In this document: one piece after another, positions 18,965-30,062 of the stretch
How the letters are laid out: each line of letters starts with the position of its first letter
Numbering within the stretch: the first letter of the stretch is position 1
The notes under the pieces: model-generated
Database searches by the model: none
What the model was told of the DNA's origin: nothing
What the model saw: only the letters and a program-made list of their open reading frames with translations
Translations under genes and position numbers: made by a program
NCBI GenBank assembly: GCA_963585895.1
Contig: OY757939.1
Coordinates: 53,068,063-53,132,062, forward strand
DNA: 64,000 bases
From: Sepioteuthis lessoniana
Taxonomy: Eukaryota > Mollusca > Cephalopoda > Myopsida > Loliginidae
Direction: 5' to 3'

Positions 18965-19890
18965 TTATCATATCATCATCATCATGTCATGCTGGTAGCA
19001 CGGATATCCCTGACCCTCTCTCGCCACTTTTCCCTATCGTTCATCGCCTCTGGCAGGTCTTCAGGACAACATCCTGTATCCTCACATCATTGCTGAATGT
19101 ATGTTTGAGCTGGTGGTCCTGCTTCTGCACCGCCATGTGAGGGGGTCCATTAGAGTACATCACTTATGAGTTCGTCCCTGCTTCTCCAGCAGTGTCCTGC
19201 ATGTCTGGTTCGTCTAACTTGAATAGTTTTCGTGATAGGGGGCAGGTGGCCGTACAGTTGGTGTCTTGTGGGGTGTTGCAGCCTGGACTTGTTCAAGATT
19301 GCTCACAGCATTCTTGTGTAATTGCCGTCTAGCTTCTTCTCCAGCCGTTTTGTTAGCGTCCATGTAGTGCATCCATATAGCAGTATCGATATGACCACTG
19401 CCTGGAAGAAACTGTGTTTCATTTTATTGGTTAGGTCTGATTTCCATATAATTGATAGCCTATTGATAGCTGTCCATGCCTTCGTTAACCTCGTGTCGAT
19501 GTCTTTTTTGGTTGATGCGACGCTGCTTCGTAGGTAAGTGAATTTGTCTACTAGTTTAAGAGGGGTTCCTTCTAGAGTGGAGATGTCCCCCGTTTGATTA
19601 TAGCACATATATTCCGTTTTGTGTGCATTGACATAGAGGCCTGCGGCTGCTCATTCCAAACTATGCAGTAATGTTTCGGCTTGGTCAGGTGTATTTGCCA
19701 GTATCGCTATGTCATCGGCGTTGTCAGCGTCAGTAATTGTTTTTGCGGGGTACCTTCTGCTACTTTTCTTTGTCAGCTCGAAGCCGTTCTCTCTGATTTT
19801 GTCAATCGATGTTCTAAGTACGTAGTCTCGACAAATGATAAAGAGGTATGGAGCTAGCATGTCCCCTTGTAGTACTCCTGCTACAATCAA
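18965..19890 (-). pseudogene. 5'-truncated RTE copy, 0.93 kb
   Basis: On the minus strand it covers the intact RTE from about residue 747 (FDIVAGVLQGD region) to the C-terminus and ATG tail. The QGD motif reads QGDMLAPYLFI. The catalytic YADD box reads NADD, having lost its tyrosine. A TGA at about 19652 replaces the first codon of RAAA, and further breaks follow near 19200-19090. It is close to the intact copy, so insertion was fairly recent. Confidence 0.92.
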
Positions 19891-20139
19891 ATTCTTAAAA
19901 GTAATGATTAAATTCTGAATTTAGCTGCAAATAATTTTTACCTGACACTTACTAGTAGTACATAGCAAAATTCTAATTTTTAAAGTTTTCTTTTTCTTAT
20001 TTTGATGAATAAATTTATACCAAAAAAAAAGAACTTTATTAAATTAAAAAGATTAAATTACATTGCGTGATAATTTTTGCGTAAATTATTTAATAGATTA
20101 TCATTGTTTATCTTATTTTTTTATTTATTTATTACTCAC
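19891..20139. other. no recognised feature
   Basis: AT-rich low-copy sequence. Confidence 0.4.
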
Positions 20140-20560
20140 TGCCTTGCAGTACTCTATTGGCAGATCTTAGAATATGCTGACTGTATCTGGTGCTGAAGGG
20201 TCAGACCTCACCACCACCAGTTAAAAAAAAAGGGTATGACATTAAAGCTCATCTGATGGCAAGGCTCTAATTCTGGAGCTCTGGCAAGTGTGGAATACTC
20301 CTTCATTGCCGTTACTCTCAGGTCCACCTGTAGTGGTAGTGCCTGTTAAGATCCTGTCAAGGAGTCAAATAGATCTGTTGAAAAAATGAATTGTATTTGA
20401 TAGGACTGTGTGCAAAAAACCCAAAAAACTCTTAAGAAACAATGAACAAAAATGTAAATATGAACATACAATGTGATTCTTTAACCTCTAGGCATAGAAT
20501 AACCCTAGATGGGTTGATATATCCTTAAAATCAATCAATCTATCATTTCCTTACAAATAA
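20140..20560 (+). mobile_element. D-repeat, old diverged copy
   Basis: Recognisable body (TAGAATATGCTGACTGTATC ... AGGTCCACCTGTAGTGGTAGTGCC ... GGAGTCAAATAGA) and a degraded tail (ATAACCCTAGATGGGTTGATAT). Confidence 0.65.
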
Positions 20561-21207
20561 AATAATTAATAGATAAAGGGTTATTTGATCAGTTCAGATT
20601 AAGTGTTAGTTTATTTTCATATGTTAATAAGTACTGAAAATTCTATTAAAATAAAATAAAAATTACTGATTTTCTAAAGATTTTATTATTATTAAATATC
20701 ATGTCATTTTATGTTTGAAAATAAACTTTCAAAATAAATTTTCAAAATAAGTATTCTCCATTTTTAAAACCAATTTCTCTTTCTTTCCTTCTAACTCTTC
20801 CATTTCATTCTCTATCTTTCCTTCCTTCTCCTCCTCTCTATTTCATTGAAGCAGACGATAACATCTGATGTATTAGCATTATCACTTCATCTTTCTCTTT
20901 TTTTTCTTATTATATTTGCTTTCTTTTTCTCTTTGACGTGTTGTGCATTCTTTTTCTTCCCTTTTTTTGTCTAATTTTGAAAATAAAACAGTATATAACA
21001 CTGTTGATAAATCAAGGTTATGCACTATAAGTCATAATGTGCATACAATTTATTGTAGTTACATTGTGGATGAAATCAAGAAGCAATTCTTATAACATAA
21101 CAACTTTATTGATATGTAACCAAATGGTAACAAAATATATACGAATGAAAGATTCATGTGTGTTTATGGAAATGAAATATGGGAAAAGCAAACAGTGAGG
21201 TGATCAT
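20561..21207. other. low-copy sequence with a pyrimidine-rich stretch
   Basis: 20765-20990 is CT/T-rich (TTTCTCTTTCTTTCC type). No coding or repeat-family signal. Confidence 0.45.
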
Positions 21208-21900
21208 CAGGCTGATTGATTGATTGATTTTAATGGCATGTCAACCAATGTCGGCTTATTTCATGCCTAGAGGTTAGGGAATCATGTTCATTGTGCATTC
21301 ATATGAACATTTTTTGTAAACTTTTTTGTAATTTTTTTATGCACATAGTCCTATTGAATAAACAAATCTATTTGACGAATAGATCTGACCCAAACAGGTA
21401 CTACCATTCTGGGTCAAAGTGGACCTGAGAATAATGGCAATGAAAGGATTCTCTACACTCCACATAATTCTAGAACTGGAACCTCATCATTGACTGCAGT
21501 TTTGCATAATACCCAGGAAACATTATGGTGTGGAGTAAGCAGTCCATTGGTCCTATGCTATTTGGCCCATGGATGGGACCATAACACATACTATCACTCC
21601 TGGTCAGAGATGACCTGGAAGTAATAGCAATGAAGGGATACTCCATACTCCCCAAAGTTCCAGAACTGGAGCCTCACCATTATTGATATAACCAGGAAAC
21701 CTCATGGTGTTGGGTAAGCAGTCTTTGGTCCTATGCTATCTGGCCAAATGGATGATAACATAACAGGTACTATCACTCCTGTTCAGAGTCGACCTGGGAA
21801 TAATAGCAATGAAGGGATACTGTACACTCCCCAAAGATCCAGAACTGAAGCCTCACCATTAGTGTCATACCCAGGAAACCTCATGGTGTGGGGTAAGCTG
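21208..21900 (-). mobile_element. D-repeat with triplicated body
   Basis: Tail at 21215-21260, then three tandem copies of the body segment. CCAGGAAAC occurs at 21513, 21692 and 21871, a period of 179. Each copy carries the GGTCAGAGTxGACCTGG motif and a CTATxTGGCCCATGGATG block. Only the body is multiplied. Confidence 0.8.
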
Positions 21901-22137
21901 AGAAAAAATTATGATAAATCAAAAAACATAAAAATAACAAACGCTTGATGGTTTTATAGGAATTTCAAAATTATGATACAAAGATTTCAGATATTTCCAT
22001 TATTTTGTCTCAGCTTTGTACGTATCTCACAATTGATACTCCAGTTGGCTACAAATCAGTTAATATAGTTGTACACAGCCTGAAAATAATTCATATGTAA
22101 AATATCAAGACATTAATTTTGACTTTAAAAAAAACTC
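21901..22137. other. no recognised feature
   Basis: AT-rich low-copy sequence. Confidence 0.4.
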
Positions 22138-22372
22138 CTTGCTTTCAGTTCCTGTGACATATTGGCTAAACTGCTGGATCGTGACTTTGAAGTAAGTTCA
22201 AACTCCAGTTGTGCTATTGCATTCACTTTTGGACTAATTCCCCGAGGAAAGGCATGAACCCCCTTATCCCCCAGTAATGGTTTAAATAGTACCACTGCTA
22301 TTTTTCTACAAGGATGGGTATGGCTAAAAATAACCCACAAAGATTGATATGCCATTAAATGAAGAACCTTAA
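22138..22372 (+). mobile_element. S1 SINE
   Basis: Head with A box (TGACATATTGGCTAAAC) and B box (AAGTTCAAACTCC), central block and hairpin tail ending CATTAAATGAAG. Confidence 0.82.
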
Positions 22373-22577
22373 CCCAAACAATAATGATAGTATTTTTTTT
22401 TTTTTCTTTACTTATCAAGAACAACACGTAAGTCCCAATTTTTTAATATCATTTTTTGTTTTATTTAGATCTTTAATTTTTTATTTAATTTTTTATTTGT
22501 TATTTTTTAAATTAATCTTTTACTCCTTTGTAACAAAAAAGTGGAGGGGCCACTTTCATTGACAACAACCATACATG
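22373..22577. other. T-rich low-complexity sequence
   Basis: Runs of T with ATTTT interruptions between 22390 and 22520. Confidence 0.5.
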
Positions 22578-22732
22578 ATTTGGTTTCTTTGTTTAATGGC
22601 ATATCAAGCTTTGTTGGTTATTTAGTGCCACAGCCATCCTTGCAGAAGGGCAGTAGTGATACTATCTACCTTATAGCTGCGGTGGGGAATAAGTACTATC
22701 CAGTACGTTAGCCACAATATCATAGAGATTGC
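22578..22732 (-). mobile_element. S1 SINE, internally deleted
   Basis: The tail and central part are present on the minus strand. Most of the tRNA-like head is missing or scrambled. Confidence 0.7.
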
Positions 22733-22754
22733 TCCCACCCCCACTCTACAATGT

Positions 22755-22905
22755 CTTATAGTCAAGTTGTTCTTAAAGTGCTTCTAGATCACCAAAGTTA
22801 AGCAATGATGAATCTGTTCAGTACCTAGTTGGGTAACCACTTAGGAACAACAGATATCATAAGTTTTAAAGCCAGCATGACAAATGAAGCAAAGCTTAGT
22901 AAATT
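22755..22905 (+). mobile_element. 5S-rRNA-derived SINE
   Basis: The plus strand reads AGATCACCAAAGTTAAGCAA, then TTCAGTACCTAGTTGGGTAA and CCACTTAGGAAC. These align in order with the 5S internal control region including its GGTGACC-like C-box. The 3' part is AAGCAAAGCTTAGTAAATT, as in 17955-18115. Confidence 0.72.
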
Positions 22906-22907
22906 AA

Positions 22908-23000
22908 TAGTAAAGTTGGCAACCTTAGTCGAGGGTGACCCAAAGGCTCCCTTTTCAATAGCTACTACACCAAGGTGTAGGAAAGGGTGCTACTCCATTA
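22908..23000 (-). mobile_element. S3 SINE, 3' part
   Basis: Only the terminal 90 bases of S3 (CGAGGGTGACCCAAAGGCTCC, CTACACCAAGGTGTAG). Followed by a poly(T) run at 23009-23036. Confidence 0.8.
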
Positions 23001-23006
23001 ACATGA

Positions 23007-23036
<30 letters not shown>

Positions 23037-23042
<6 letters not shown>

Positions 23043-23664
23043 ACAAAGGTATCTGTCTTTTCTGCTGAGATATTGAGGTAACAGCTTAAGATTTTGAAAG
23101 AATGAATTTTACTGTGTGAACAACTCCTGCTATGAAAATGACACTTGTCACTTCTTACAGACAAAAAGAAAACATCTCTTTAAAAGTTTTTATCTCTCTG
23201 GTATGGTTCGTATATTAAAAAAATAAAAGCCAGTTTGTCAAAATTTTGAATACAAGTACGTTAAGTTCAAATTTTGTATAATAAACGATTTGTGTGCACA
23301 TCTCAAAGGCTCTCATTGCAGCTACCATTACCAAGAAATGAAGATTTTAAAAGATGTTTCTTCATGCTGCTTGCTTATCAACAAAAATCTCTCAATTGTA
23401 CTGTTCTTGACTATTTCAGAAAGATATTTTATTCAGCAGAACAGTCTGTTAGTTCTCATCAGGGAGAAAAAAAATCTTTATCCATTTAGATGACAATTAA
23501 TGAACAAACTTCTGTTATTGACATCAGCGCTAGAAAATAAATTAAGATTTTCAAAGGAAACATTTAAAAAAAAAATTTTTTTAACTTAATTAATCATTTT
23601 ATATAACTCAATCAATCATTTTCTTTTCTTTTTTTTTATTTTTGTTTTTCAACTGTTTTAATTA
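23037..23664. other. no recognised feature
   Basis: AT-rich low-copy sequence. Reading frames here lack any recognisable domain. Confidence 0.4.
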
Positions 23665-24080
23665 TAGGATTTATTGAATTTATGTTATAGGATTCATATG
23701 TTATATATTTTATAAGGTTTGAATATTCTAGGCTTTATATGTTATAGGATTTCTGTGATTTCTGTTATAAGATTTATATATTCTATATGTTATAGGAATT
23801 ATATATTCTAGGCTTTATATGTTATAGGAACTATATATTCTAGGCTTCATAAATTATAGGATTTATATGATATGTTATAGGCTTTATATGTTATATAATT
23901 TATAAGATTTGAATATTCTAGTCATGTTATAGGATTTATGTGATTTATGTATTCTAGGCTTTATGTTATAGGACATATGATTTATCTTATAGGAGTTATA
24001 TATTCTAGGCTTTATATGTTATAGGATCTATATGAATCATGTATTCTAGGATTTGATTGATGTTATAGATTTCTATATTA
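23665..24080. repeat. degenerate short tandem array
   Basis: Irregular repetition of TATATGTTATAGGATTTATA and ATATTCTAGGCTTTATATG words over about 400 bases. The period is roughly 30 with many indels. Confidence 0.85.
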
Positions 24081-24737
24081 TTGGTTTGATTGGATTTTTT
24101 ATTATTATGTTTTGGTTTTTTTAATTACATTTTCTAACAGATCACTCTTCAGTCTTGAAAGATTGTCTATTGAAATTTAAAAAGCTTAGTTTCATACAAG
24201 AAAATATCAAAATTGAGATGAGATGAATAGATATGATTGTGGATTTTTCAGGTAAAACATGACAGAAGTTACCACAATCAAGGTCATCATAAAAAGTACT
24301 GGGAAAGGCTTTCATTGAGCAGTAGCCCTAAAATGGCTGCTGAAGATGATGTTGGGACCTTCTCTGATCATCCAATCAGAACCTGCTATTTGCTTCAGTT
24401 ATTACTTTTCACCTGGTGACTTTCTTTTTAATCAATAAAATTATCTGTTGAGTACAGAACAAAGCAAGACGTCTAATTAACACAGCCTCACTTTCAAATC
24501 AGCCAACCACCATATTACCTACCTGGCATTCACCACATTCCTTGATTCTTGTGGGATGTGGCCAGTTGAAGCTATCATTACAAAGATTTATTCTTGTGTC
24601 AATCTGTTATCGCAATTATCTTCTGCTTGGCTTCACTAAACTCTCTAACAATTCCTCACTCACTTCTTTTACTCAAAATCTCTCTTGATCTTGTTATTTC
24701 CATTAATAGTTATTTCTCTCACCCTACTTATTTTGGG
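24081..24737. other. no recognised feature
   Basis: Low-copy sequence less AT-rich than its surroundings around 24240-24600. I see no splice-flanked exon or domain. Confidence 0.4.
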
Positions 24738-24955
24738 AGAGTCCCCTGTGGCATAGTGGCTAGCATGCGAGATTTGTAATATTGTAAGAAGCAAATTCAA
24801 ACTTTAATCATACTACTGAGTTTACTCTTGGACTAAAACCTTTGGGAAAGGCATGAACCCAGTAAAGGTTAAATAGTACCACTAGTGTTCTACAATGATG
24901 GATTTAGTATTAGATAACCCACAAAGATTGATATGCCATTAAACAAAGAAATCCT
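24738..24955 (+). mobile_element. S1 SINE
   Basis: Head GTCCCCTGTGGCATAGTGGC, B box region AAATTCAAACTTT (decayed), central block with a short deletion, hairpin tail ending CATTAAACAAAG. Confidence 0.82.
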
Positions 24956-25489
24956 AAGCTTAATTATTTTTATTCTTCATGTTCTGGAACTGTAATTAGA
25001 AAATAAAAATTTTTTTCTTTCCATTTTTTTTTCCTAAGTGGATCAACAAAGCTTATTGCATTTGTTATTTTAAAAATAAATTTCATGTTCCAGAAGACAG
25101 TCAGCACAACCTTCTTTACCAACTGCTGCACCCAGAATGTTTTCTTTACCAGAGAGTCAGCATTTTCACTGCATGGACTTTATTTTCAACTCAGGCTCAT
25201 TGTGGAAAATTCATGTATAGCTCACTTGTATAGATTTTTTTTTTTTACTAAAACATGCTTCTCTCTACATATTTTTCTATAACTTACATATGGTTTGTAC
25301 TTTTCAGCACTCAAGAACTTGATGACAGACCTCTGGTCAAGCTTGGAGTACTCTGATTTGATTTGCCACCATTTTGAATACCCTCAAAACAAATATTTTC
25401 ATGAAATTAAAATAAGTTTTGCTATAAACCAACTCCAAAAAAGGCAGAGTTTACATTTATGTAAAAAAATTATCAAAAAAAATTAATTT

Positions 25490-25496
<7 letters not shown>
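24956..25496. other. no recognised feature
   Basis: Low-copy sequence with no repeat shared in the window and no convincing gene. Confidence 0.4.

Positions 25497-25541
<45 letters not shown>
25497..25541. repeat. (AT)n(AG)n microsatellite
   Basis: Alternating AT run passing into GAGAGAGA. Confidence 0.95.
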
Positions 25542-25549
25542 GGTGTAAC

Positions 25550-26016
25550 AGAATTTGGTTTGATTAAGTTTTATGGCATGTCAACCATTGTAGGTTATTT
25601 AATGCCAAATTTGGTTTATACATATGTATTATATATATGTAATTTTTAAACATAAGTCAACAAAGTTAAATAGTATTTGTATTACTAACAATTCAATTAA
25701 ACATTAGTCATTTCTTTACAAATAGTTAAATGATCAAATAGTTCTATTTGTAACAATTCAATTTGTTTGCTCACAATTTAAATGTTAAACAGTTCTATTT
25801 GACCCATAGATAGGACCCTATCAGGTGCTACCACTCCAGGTCAGAGTGGACATGGGAGCGATAACAATGAAGGGGTACTCTGCATTCCTCAAAGCTCCAG
25901 CATTACTAAAGCCTCAGCATCAGATTGTTTCATGTGATAGCCAGGACACTTGTTGGGGGTGGTGTCTGTGCAGAGATTCTGTCAGCATATTCTTCAGCCT
26001 CAACCATTTGGGCTAG
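25550..26016 (-). mobile_element. D-repeat copy
   Basis: Complete on the minus strand: decayed head near 26000, body, CTATGGGTCAAATAG, middle units, tail at 25560-25610. Confidence 0.82.
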
Positions 26017-26024
26017 TATAACAG

Positions 26025-26400
26025 ATTTGGTTTGGTTTGGTTTGGTTTTATGGCATATCAACCTTTGTAGGTTATTTAACGCCAGATCCATTTTTATGTA
26101 AATAATCTGTTCTATTGAAAACAGTTCAGTTTAGCATAAGTACAAAGTTTAATTGTCAAAAACATTTCCATTTCAAACTATTCAAGCAGTTATATGTAAT
26201 AATTCAGTTAAGTGTAAATACAGTTTTAATGTCGAAAAACAGTTCTATTTGAAATATTTCAGTTAAGCATAAGCACGCAGTTTAAATGTAAGTACGGTTT
26301 AATTGTCAAAAACATTTCTATTTCAAGCTATTCAGTTTACTCAATTCATTTTAGCATAAGTATGCTGTTAGTTCTATTTAACCCATAGATAGGGCCCTAT
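26025..26400 (-). mobile_element. D-repeat, head truncated at a chimeric joint
   Basis: Tail, four AATTCAGTTAAGCATAAG-type middle units and the CTATGGGTTAAATAG block. The copy stops at GGGCCCTATATATATA, where an RTE micro-fragment (26404-26437) begins. Confidence 0.82.
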
Positions 26401-26403
26401 ATA

Positions 26404-26437
26404 TATAGGCTTTCGATCATATGGAAATCAGACCTGA
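26404..26437 (+). mobile_element. 34-bp RTE micro-fragment
   Basis: Matches 26837-26871 of the nearby RTE copy (TCGATCATATGGAAATCAG) with one change. It sits at the 5' joint of the duplicated segment and looks like a template-switch or repair filler. Confidence 0.6.
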
Positions 26438-26438
26438 C

Positions 26439-27325
26439 TGGAGTGCCATTACTTTTAAGACCACTCGTACTTGGAGTGGTAGTACCTATTAGGATAACAT
26501 CTATGGGTCAAATAGACCAGTTTAATCTCTTACAAGGAATTATTATTAATATGAAATAGAATTATTGTTGTTATTACTATACTTGAAATCATTAACCATA
26601 TGCAAACAAATTATTAATATTAAATTTGATAGAAATACTGGATATTTAGAATTACTCATGTTAAATAGCAACAGCACAAAATGGAATATATGTGCTATAA
26701 TCAAACAGGCAACATCACCGCACTAGACGGAACCCCTCTGAAACTAGTAGACAAATTCACCTACCTAGGAAGCAGCGTCTCATCAACCAAAAAGAATATC
26801 GACACGTGGCTAACGAAGGCTTGGACAGCTATCGATAGGCTATCGATCATATGGAAATCAGACCTGACTGATAAAATGAAACGCAGTTTCTTCCAGGCAG
26901 TGGTCATATCGATACTGCTATATGGATGCACTACTTGGACGCTAACTAAACGGCTGGAGAAGAAGCTAGACGGCAATTTCACAAGAATGCTGCGAGCAAT
27001 ATTGAACAAGTCCTGGCGGCAACACTCCACAAGGCACCAACTATACGGCCACCTGCCTCGTATCACGAAAACTATCCAAGTTAGATGAACCAGACATGCA
27101 GGACACTGCTGGAGAAGCAAGGACAAGCTCATAAGTGATGTACTCCTATGGACCCCTGCATATGGCCAAGCAAAAGCAGGACGACCAGCTCGAACATACA
27201 TACAGCAGCTATGTGAGGATACGAGATGTAGCCCTGAAGACCTGCCAGAGGCGATGAACCATAGGGAGAAGTGGTGAGAGAGGGTCAAGGATATCTGTGC
27301 TAGTGGCACGTCATGATGATGATGA
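26439..27325 (+). pseudogene. RTE copy with 215-bp 5' flank shared with 12.3 kb
   Basis: 26439-26655 is almost identical to 12312-12530. From there the RTE runs to an (ATG)n tail at about 27325. The reading frame 26681-27088 is open for 135 codons (intact-RTE residues about 843-975) and then meets a TGA where the intact element has an arginine codon. The homology to 12.3 kb ends exactly at the RTE tail, so the unit moved as one RNA or was duplicated up to that point. Confidence 0.88.
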
Positions 27326-27644
27326 TGATATATCTCCTGGAAGTAACTGAAAATTTTAATTCCCCTTAGTAAATTCATTTTGTAGTATTTCATGTTCCAT
27401 TAAAAAGGAGTTACGTCTAGAATGTTTATTGTTGCTCCATAATGAGTGTTTGCTTGGATTAAAGTGTAACATATTTTCTAATAGTCATTCAGCTATGATA
27501 TCTTTGTTAAAGGCATGAAACCTGAGACACCTTAGAAGCAGCCATAAGTAGGTATCATATAAGAAAGCTCATTTTTAACGTCAGCCAAGGCAAGACTTGA
27601 GGTTGGAATGTGTTTTGGGGTAGAGTTATGTTTTTCTTTGTCAC
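27326..27644. other. no recognised feature
   Basis: Low-copy sequence, possibly part of the Penelope-like element that carries the ribozyme downstream. Confidence 0.35.
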
Positions 27645-27664
27645 TTCCTCTCTCTTTCTTTCTT

Positions 27665-27718
<54 letters not shown>
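27645..27718. repeat. (CT)n(AT)n microsatellite
   Basis: TTTC/CTCT runs passing into alternating AT. Confidence 0.95.
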
Positions 27719-27722
<4 letters not shown>

Positions 27723-27753
27723 AATTTGATGGAGACTCAAACTCGGTTAAGCC

Positions 27754-27812
27754 GTCATAATAAACTTATTTCGGCGGAGAATATTACTATATTCTCCGTC
27801 TCGTCAGATGAC
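27754..27812 (-). ncRNA. hammerhead ribozyme, type I, compact stem III
   Basis: Minus strand, 5' to 3': stem I strand GTCAT, core CTGACGA, stem II GACGGAGAATAT / loop AGTA / ATATTCTCCGCC (eleven of twelve pairs, one A-C mismatch), core GAA followed by stem III ATA(A) / (T)TAT. The cleavage site is after ATT, then the second stem I strand ATGAC, which pairs perfectly with GTCAT. Every invariant core residue (CUGANGA and GAAA) is present and an NUH triplet stands at the cleavage position. The three-to-four-pair stem III is the form seen in retroelement hammerheads. Confidence 0.82.
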
Positions 27813-27898
27813 TATTTACATGCTTCTCTCTAGTCGCAGAGTAGCAAATATGGAGTTATAGTTCGTATTCAGAAGATCTGAATGTGAATTTTGTTATA

Positions 27899-28191
27899 TC
27901 ATATTTACCAACCCCTCTGCTCGGGCAGGATATGACACAAGGTCAATTTTTTAGCGGAGTTTAACAGGTTTGAATTCAGAGTTTTCCTTCTCCTAGACTA
28001 GTTGCCTCACCAAGGCTGAAGAACCTAGTCTGCCCTACTATTTACCCATAGCTGGAGGGAGAATAATTGGATTCATACCTTTCCCAAGAGTATTAGTGCT
28101 ATGTGAAATGCAATCAACCGCGTCCAGGATTTGAACTCGTGTCGCCGTGTCCATATCCTGCGACGATAACCATTACACCACGGGCACCTCC
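27899..28191 (-). mobile_element. S2 SINE, full length, perfect 18-bp TSD
   Basis: Complete minus-strand S2, head to 3' end. Flanked by perfect copies of AATGTGAATTTTGTTATA (27881-27898 and 28192-28209). The perfect duplication marks a young insertion. Confidence 0.95.
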
Positions 28192-28315
28192 AATGTGAAT
28201 TTTGTTATACCCCAGCAAATAAATAGGGAACTAATAATAGCCATACACTGAGCACTCTATTCTATGTAAAGAATAATCCACACCTGCTGTCTTTGAACGC
28301 TGACTGGATATTTTA

Positions 28316-28316
<1 letters not shown>

Positions 28317-28348
<32 letters not shown>
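28317..28348. repeat. (AT)n microsatellite
   Basis: Alternating AT run at the 3' tail of the following RTE copy. Confidence 0.95.
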
Positions 28349-28350
<2 letters not shown>

Positions 28351-29170
28351 TCATTAAGTTGCACCCACCACATGAACTTCCTTGACTCTCTCTCTCACCA
28401 TTCATCTTTCCCTATAATCCATAATTCCTGGTAGGTCCTCTAGACTGCATCTAGTGTCTGCACACAAGTTTTTGCTAGTTGGCCCACACAAGCATGTCCA
28501 TGTTTAGACGTCCATAAGAGAATGTTACTTATGACTTCATACTTGCTTCTCCAGCCGTGCCTTGCATGTCTTGTTCGTCCTACATAGATGATATGGAAGG
28601 TGACTGTACAGCTGCTGTTTTATGGGGGTGCTGCTTCCAGGTTTGGTTCAAGACAGTATTCATTACTCTTTTGTAGTTCCCATCTAGCTTTTTCTTGGTG
28701 TTTTGTCAGTGTTCATGTGGTGCATCCATACAGTAACATGGATGCAGCCACAGCTTGGAAGAAATCACATTTTATTTTACTGGATTAATCAGATTTCCAT
28801 ATGATTGATAGCCTGTCAATAGTATTCCATGCCTTTGCTTAGGTGTATGTTGACATCACTTTCAAAGATGAGATATTACTGCTGAAGTATGTGAACTGGT
28901 CCATTAGTTTTAGAGGCTTGCCACTTAGCATGAAAATGGCTCTTTTTGTTTAAACTCTGATTTATTTGCATTCACATAAAGGCTAATGCCCCCTGCTGCT
29001 TGTGCTTGGCTATGCAGTAGGATTTGGATTGGGCTGGTGTATTTTCAAGAAGTGCTAGATTATCTGCATAGTCTATATCTGTCATAGTTTCTGTGGAATA
29101 TCACCTGCTTCTTGCCTTTTTAATGTGAAACCATTTTCTTTTATAAGATCTATCAACGTTCAAAGTATGT
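28349..29170 (-). pseudogene. RTE LINE, older subfamily, 5'-truncated
   Basis: Minus-strand homology to residues about 770 to the C-terminus of the intact RTE, starting from a short ATCATC tail. Many substitutions, indels and stops. Closer to the 1880-2272 and 43786-43995 fragments than to the young copies, so at least two RTE lineages are present. Confidence 0.8.
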
Positions 29171-29235
29171 ACAAAATACAAAAAAAAATGAATTACAATA
29201 TAAACAAAACATGCTATTTAAATATACCGAGTAAT

Positions 29236-29800
29236 TTTGGCCCAGTCAGCTGTGGCTGTAGAATACACTGGCAGCATCTCTGCAGAGTGATACCCACCCA
29301 CAAACGTCCAAGATATGACTTTAAACAACCTGATGGTGAGGCTCCAGTAATGCTGGATTTTGGAGAATGTAGAGTACCCCTTCCCTGCCATTGCTCCCAG
29401 GTCAACTCTGGTTCAGAGTGGTAGCACCTGGTAGGGTCCTATTTATGGGTAAAATTGAAATGTTTAACATATAAACTGTGTGCAAACAAATGACTTATGT
29501 GAAATTGAATTGTCAGAAATAGAACTGTTTGATTATTTAACTGTGTGTAAACTAATGACTGATGTTTAATTGAATTGTGAGTGATACATAGCAATACTTA
29601 GAACCATTTAACTTTGTTGACTTATGCTAGACTGAATATTTTGAAATAGAACCGTTTGAACAAATGACTGATGTTTAATTGAATTATCAGGGATATATAG
29701 CAATACTTGGATAAATCAGGTAAATTGAATATATATATGTATAAAGAGAATTTGACATTAAATAACCTACAATAATTGATATGCCATAAAACCAAACCGA
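29236..29800 (+). mobile_element. D-repeat copy
   Basis: Head (GGCCCAGTCAGCTGTGGC), body with CTCCAGTAATGCTGGA palindrome, middle units of the ATACTTGGA/ATTTAACTGTGTG type, short tail ending at GATATGCCATAAAACC. Confidence 0.85.
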
Positions 29801-30043
29801 ATATAATTTGTTATACCTGCTTACTGAAATCAACCTTTTCAGTGGGATTTTTAGCTATGATAGGCCTAAGTTAACCTCAATATAGACATCATGGATTTTA
29901 ACAAAGTGTTGACTGAATGATAACTTATTTCATTTAATACAAAAAAATATCTTGGGGTGGTGATTTTATAAAAGATTTCAAGTACCACCATTTTTTTTTA
30001 ATCTAGTTATTTTTAAAAAAATCTAAAATATGGAATATAACTT
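29801..30043. other. no recognised feature
   Basis: AT-rich low-copy sequence. Confidence 0.4.
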
Positions 30044-30062
30044 GATAATTATCAGCGAAATG

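Larger units (their letters stand above)
27719..28316 (-). mobile_element. probable Penelope-like element end, split by an S2 SINE
   Basis: Carries the hammerhead ribozyme 27754-27812 and is interrupted by S2 at 27899-28191. An (AT)n run lies on each side. The assignment rests on known association of minimal type I hammerheads with Penelope-like elements. No coding part is present here. Confidence 0.45.

Noticed and set aside
22755..22840. 5S rRNA gene
   Set aside because: Only the central-to-3' control region is recognisable, with many changes, and it continues into a SINE body shared by other loci.
26761..27393. 210-codon minus-strand frame over the RTE copy
   Set aside because: It is antisense to a recognisable RTE coding region and similar antisense frames occur over every young RTE copy. 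It is a shadow of the real frame.
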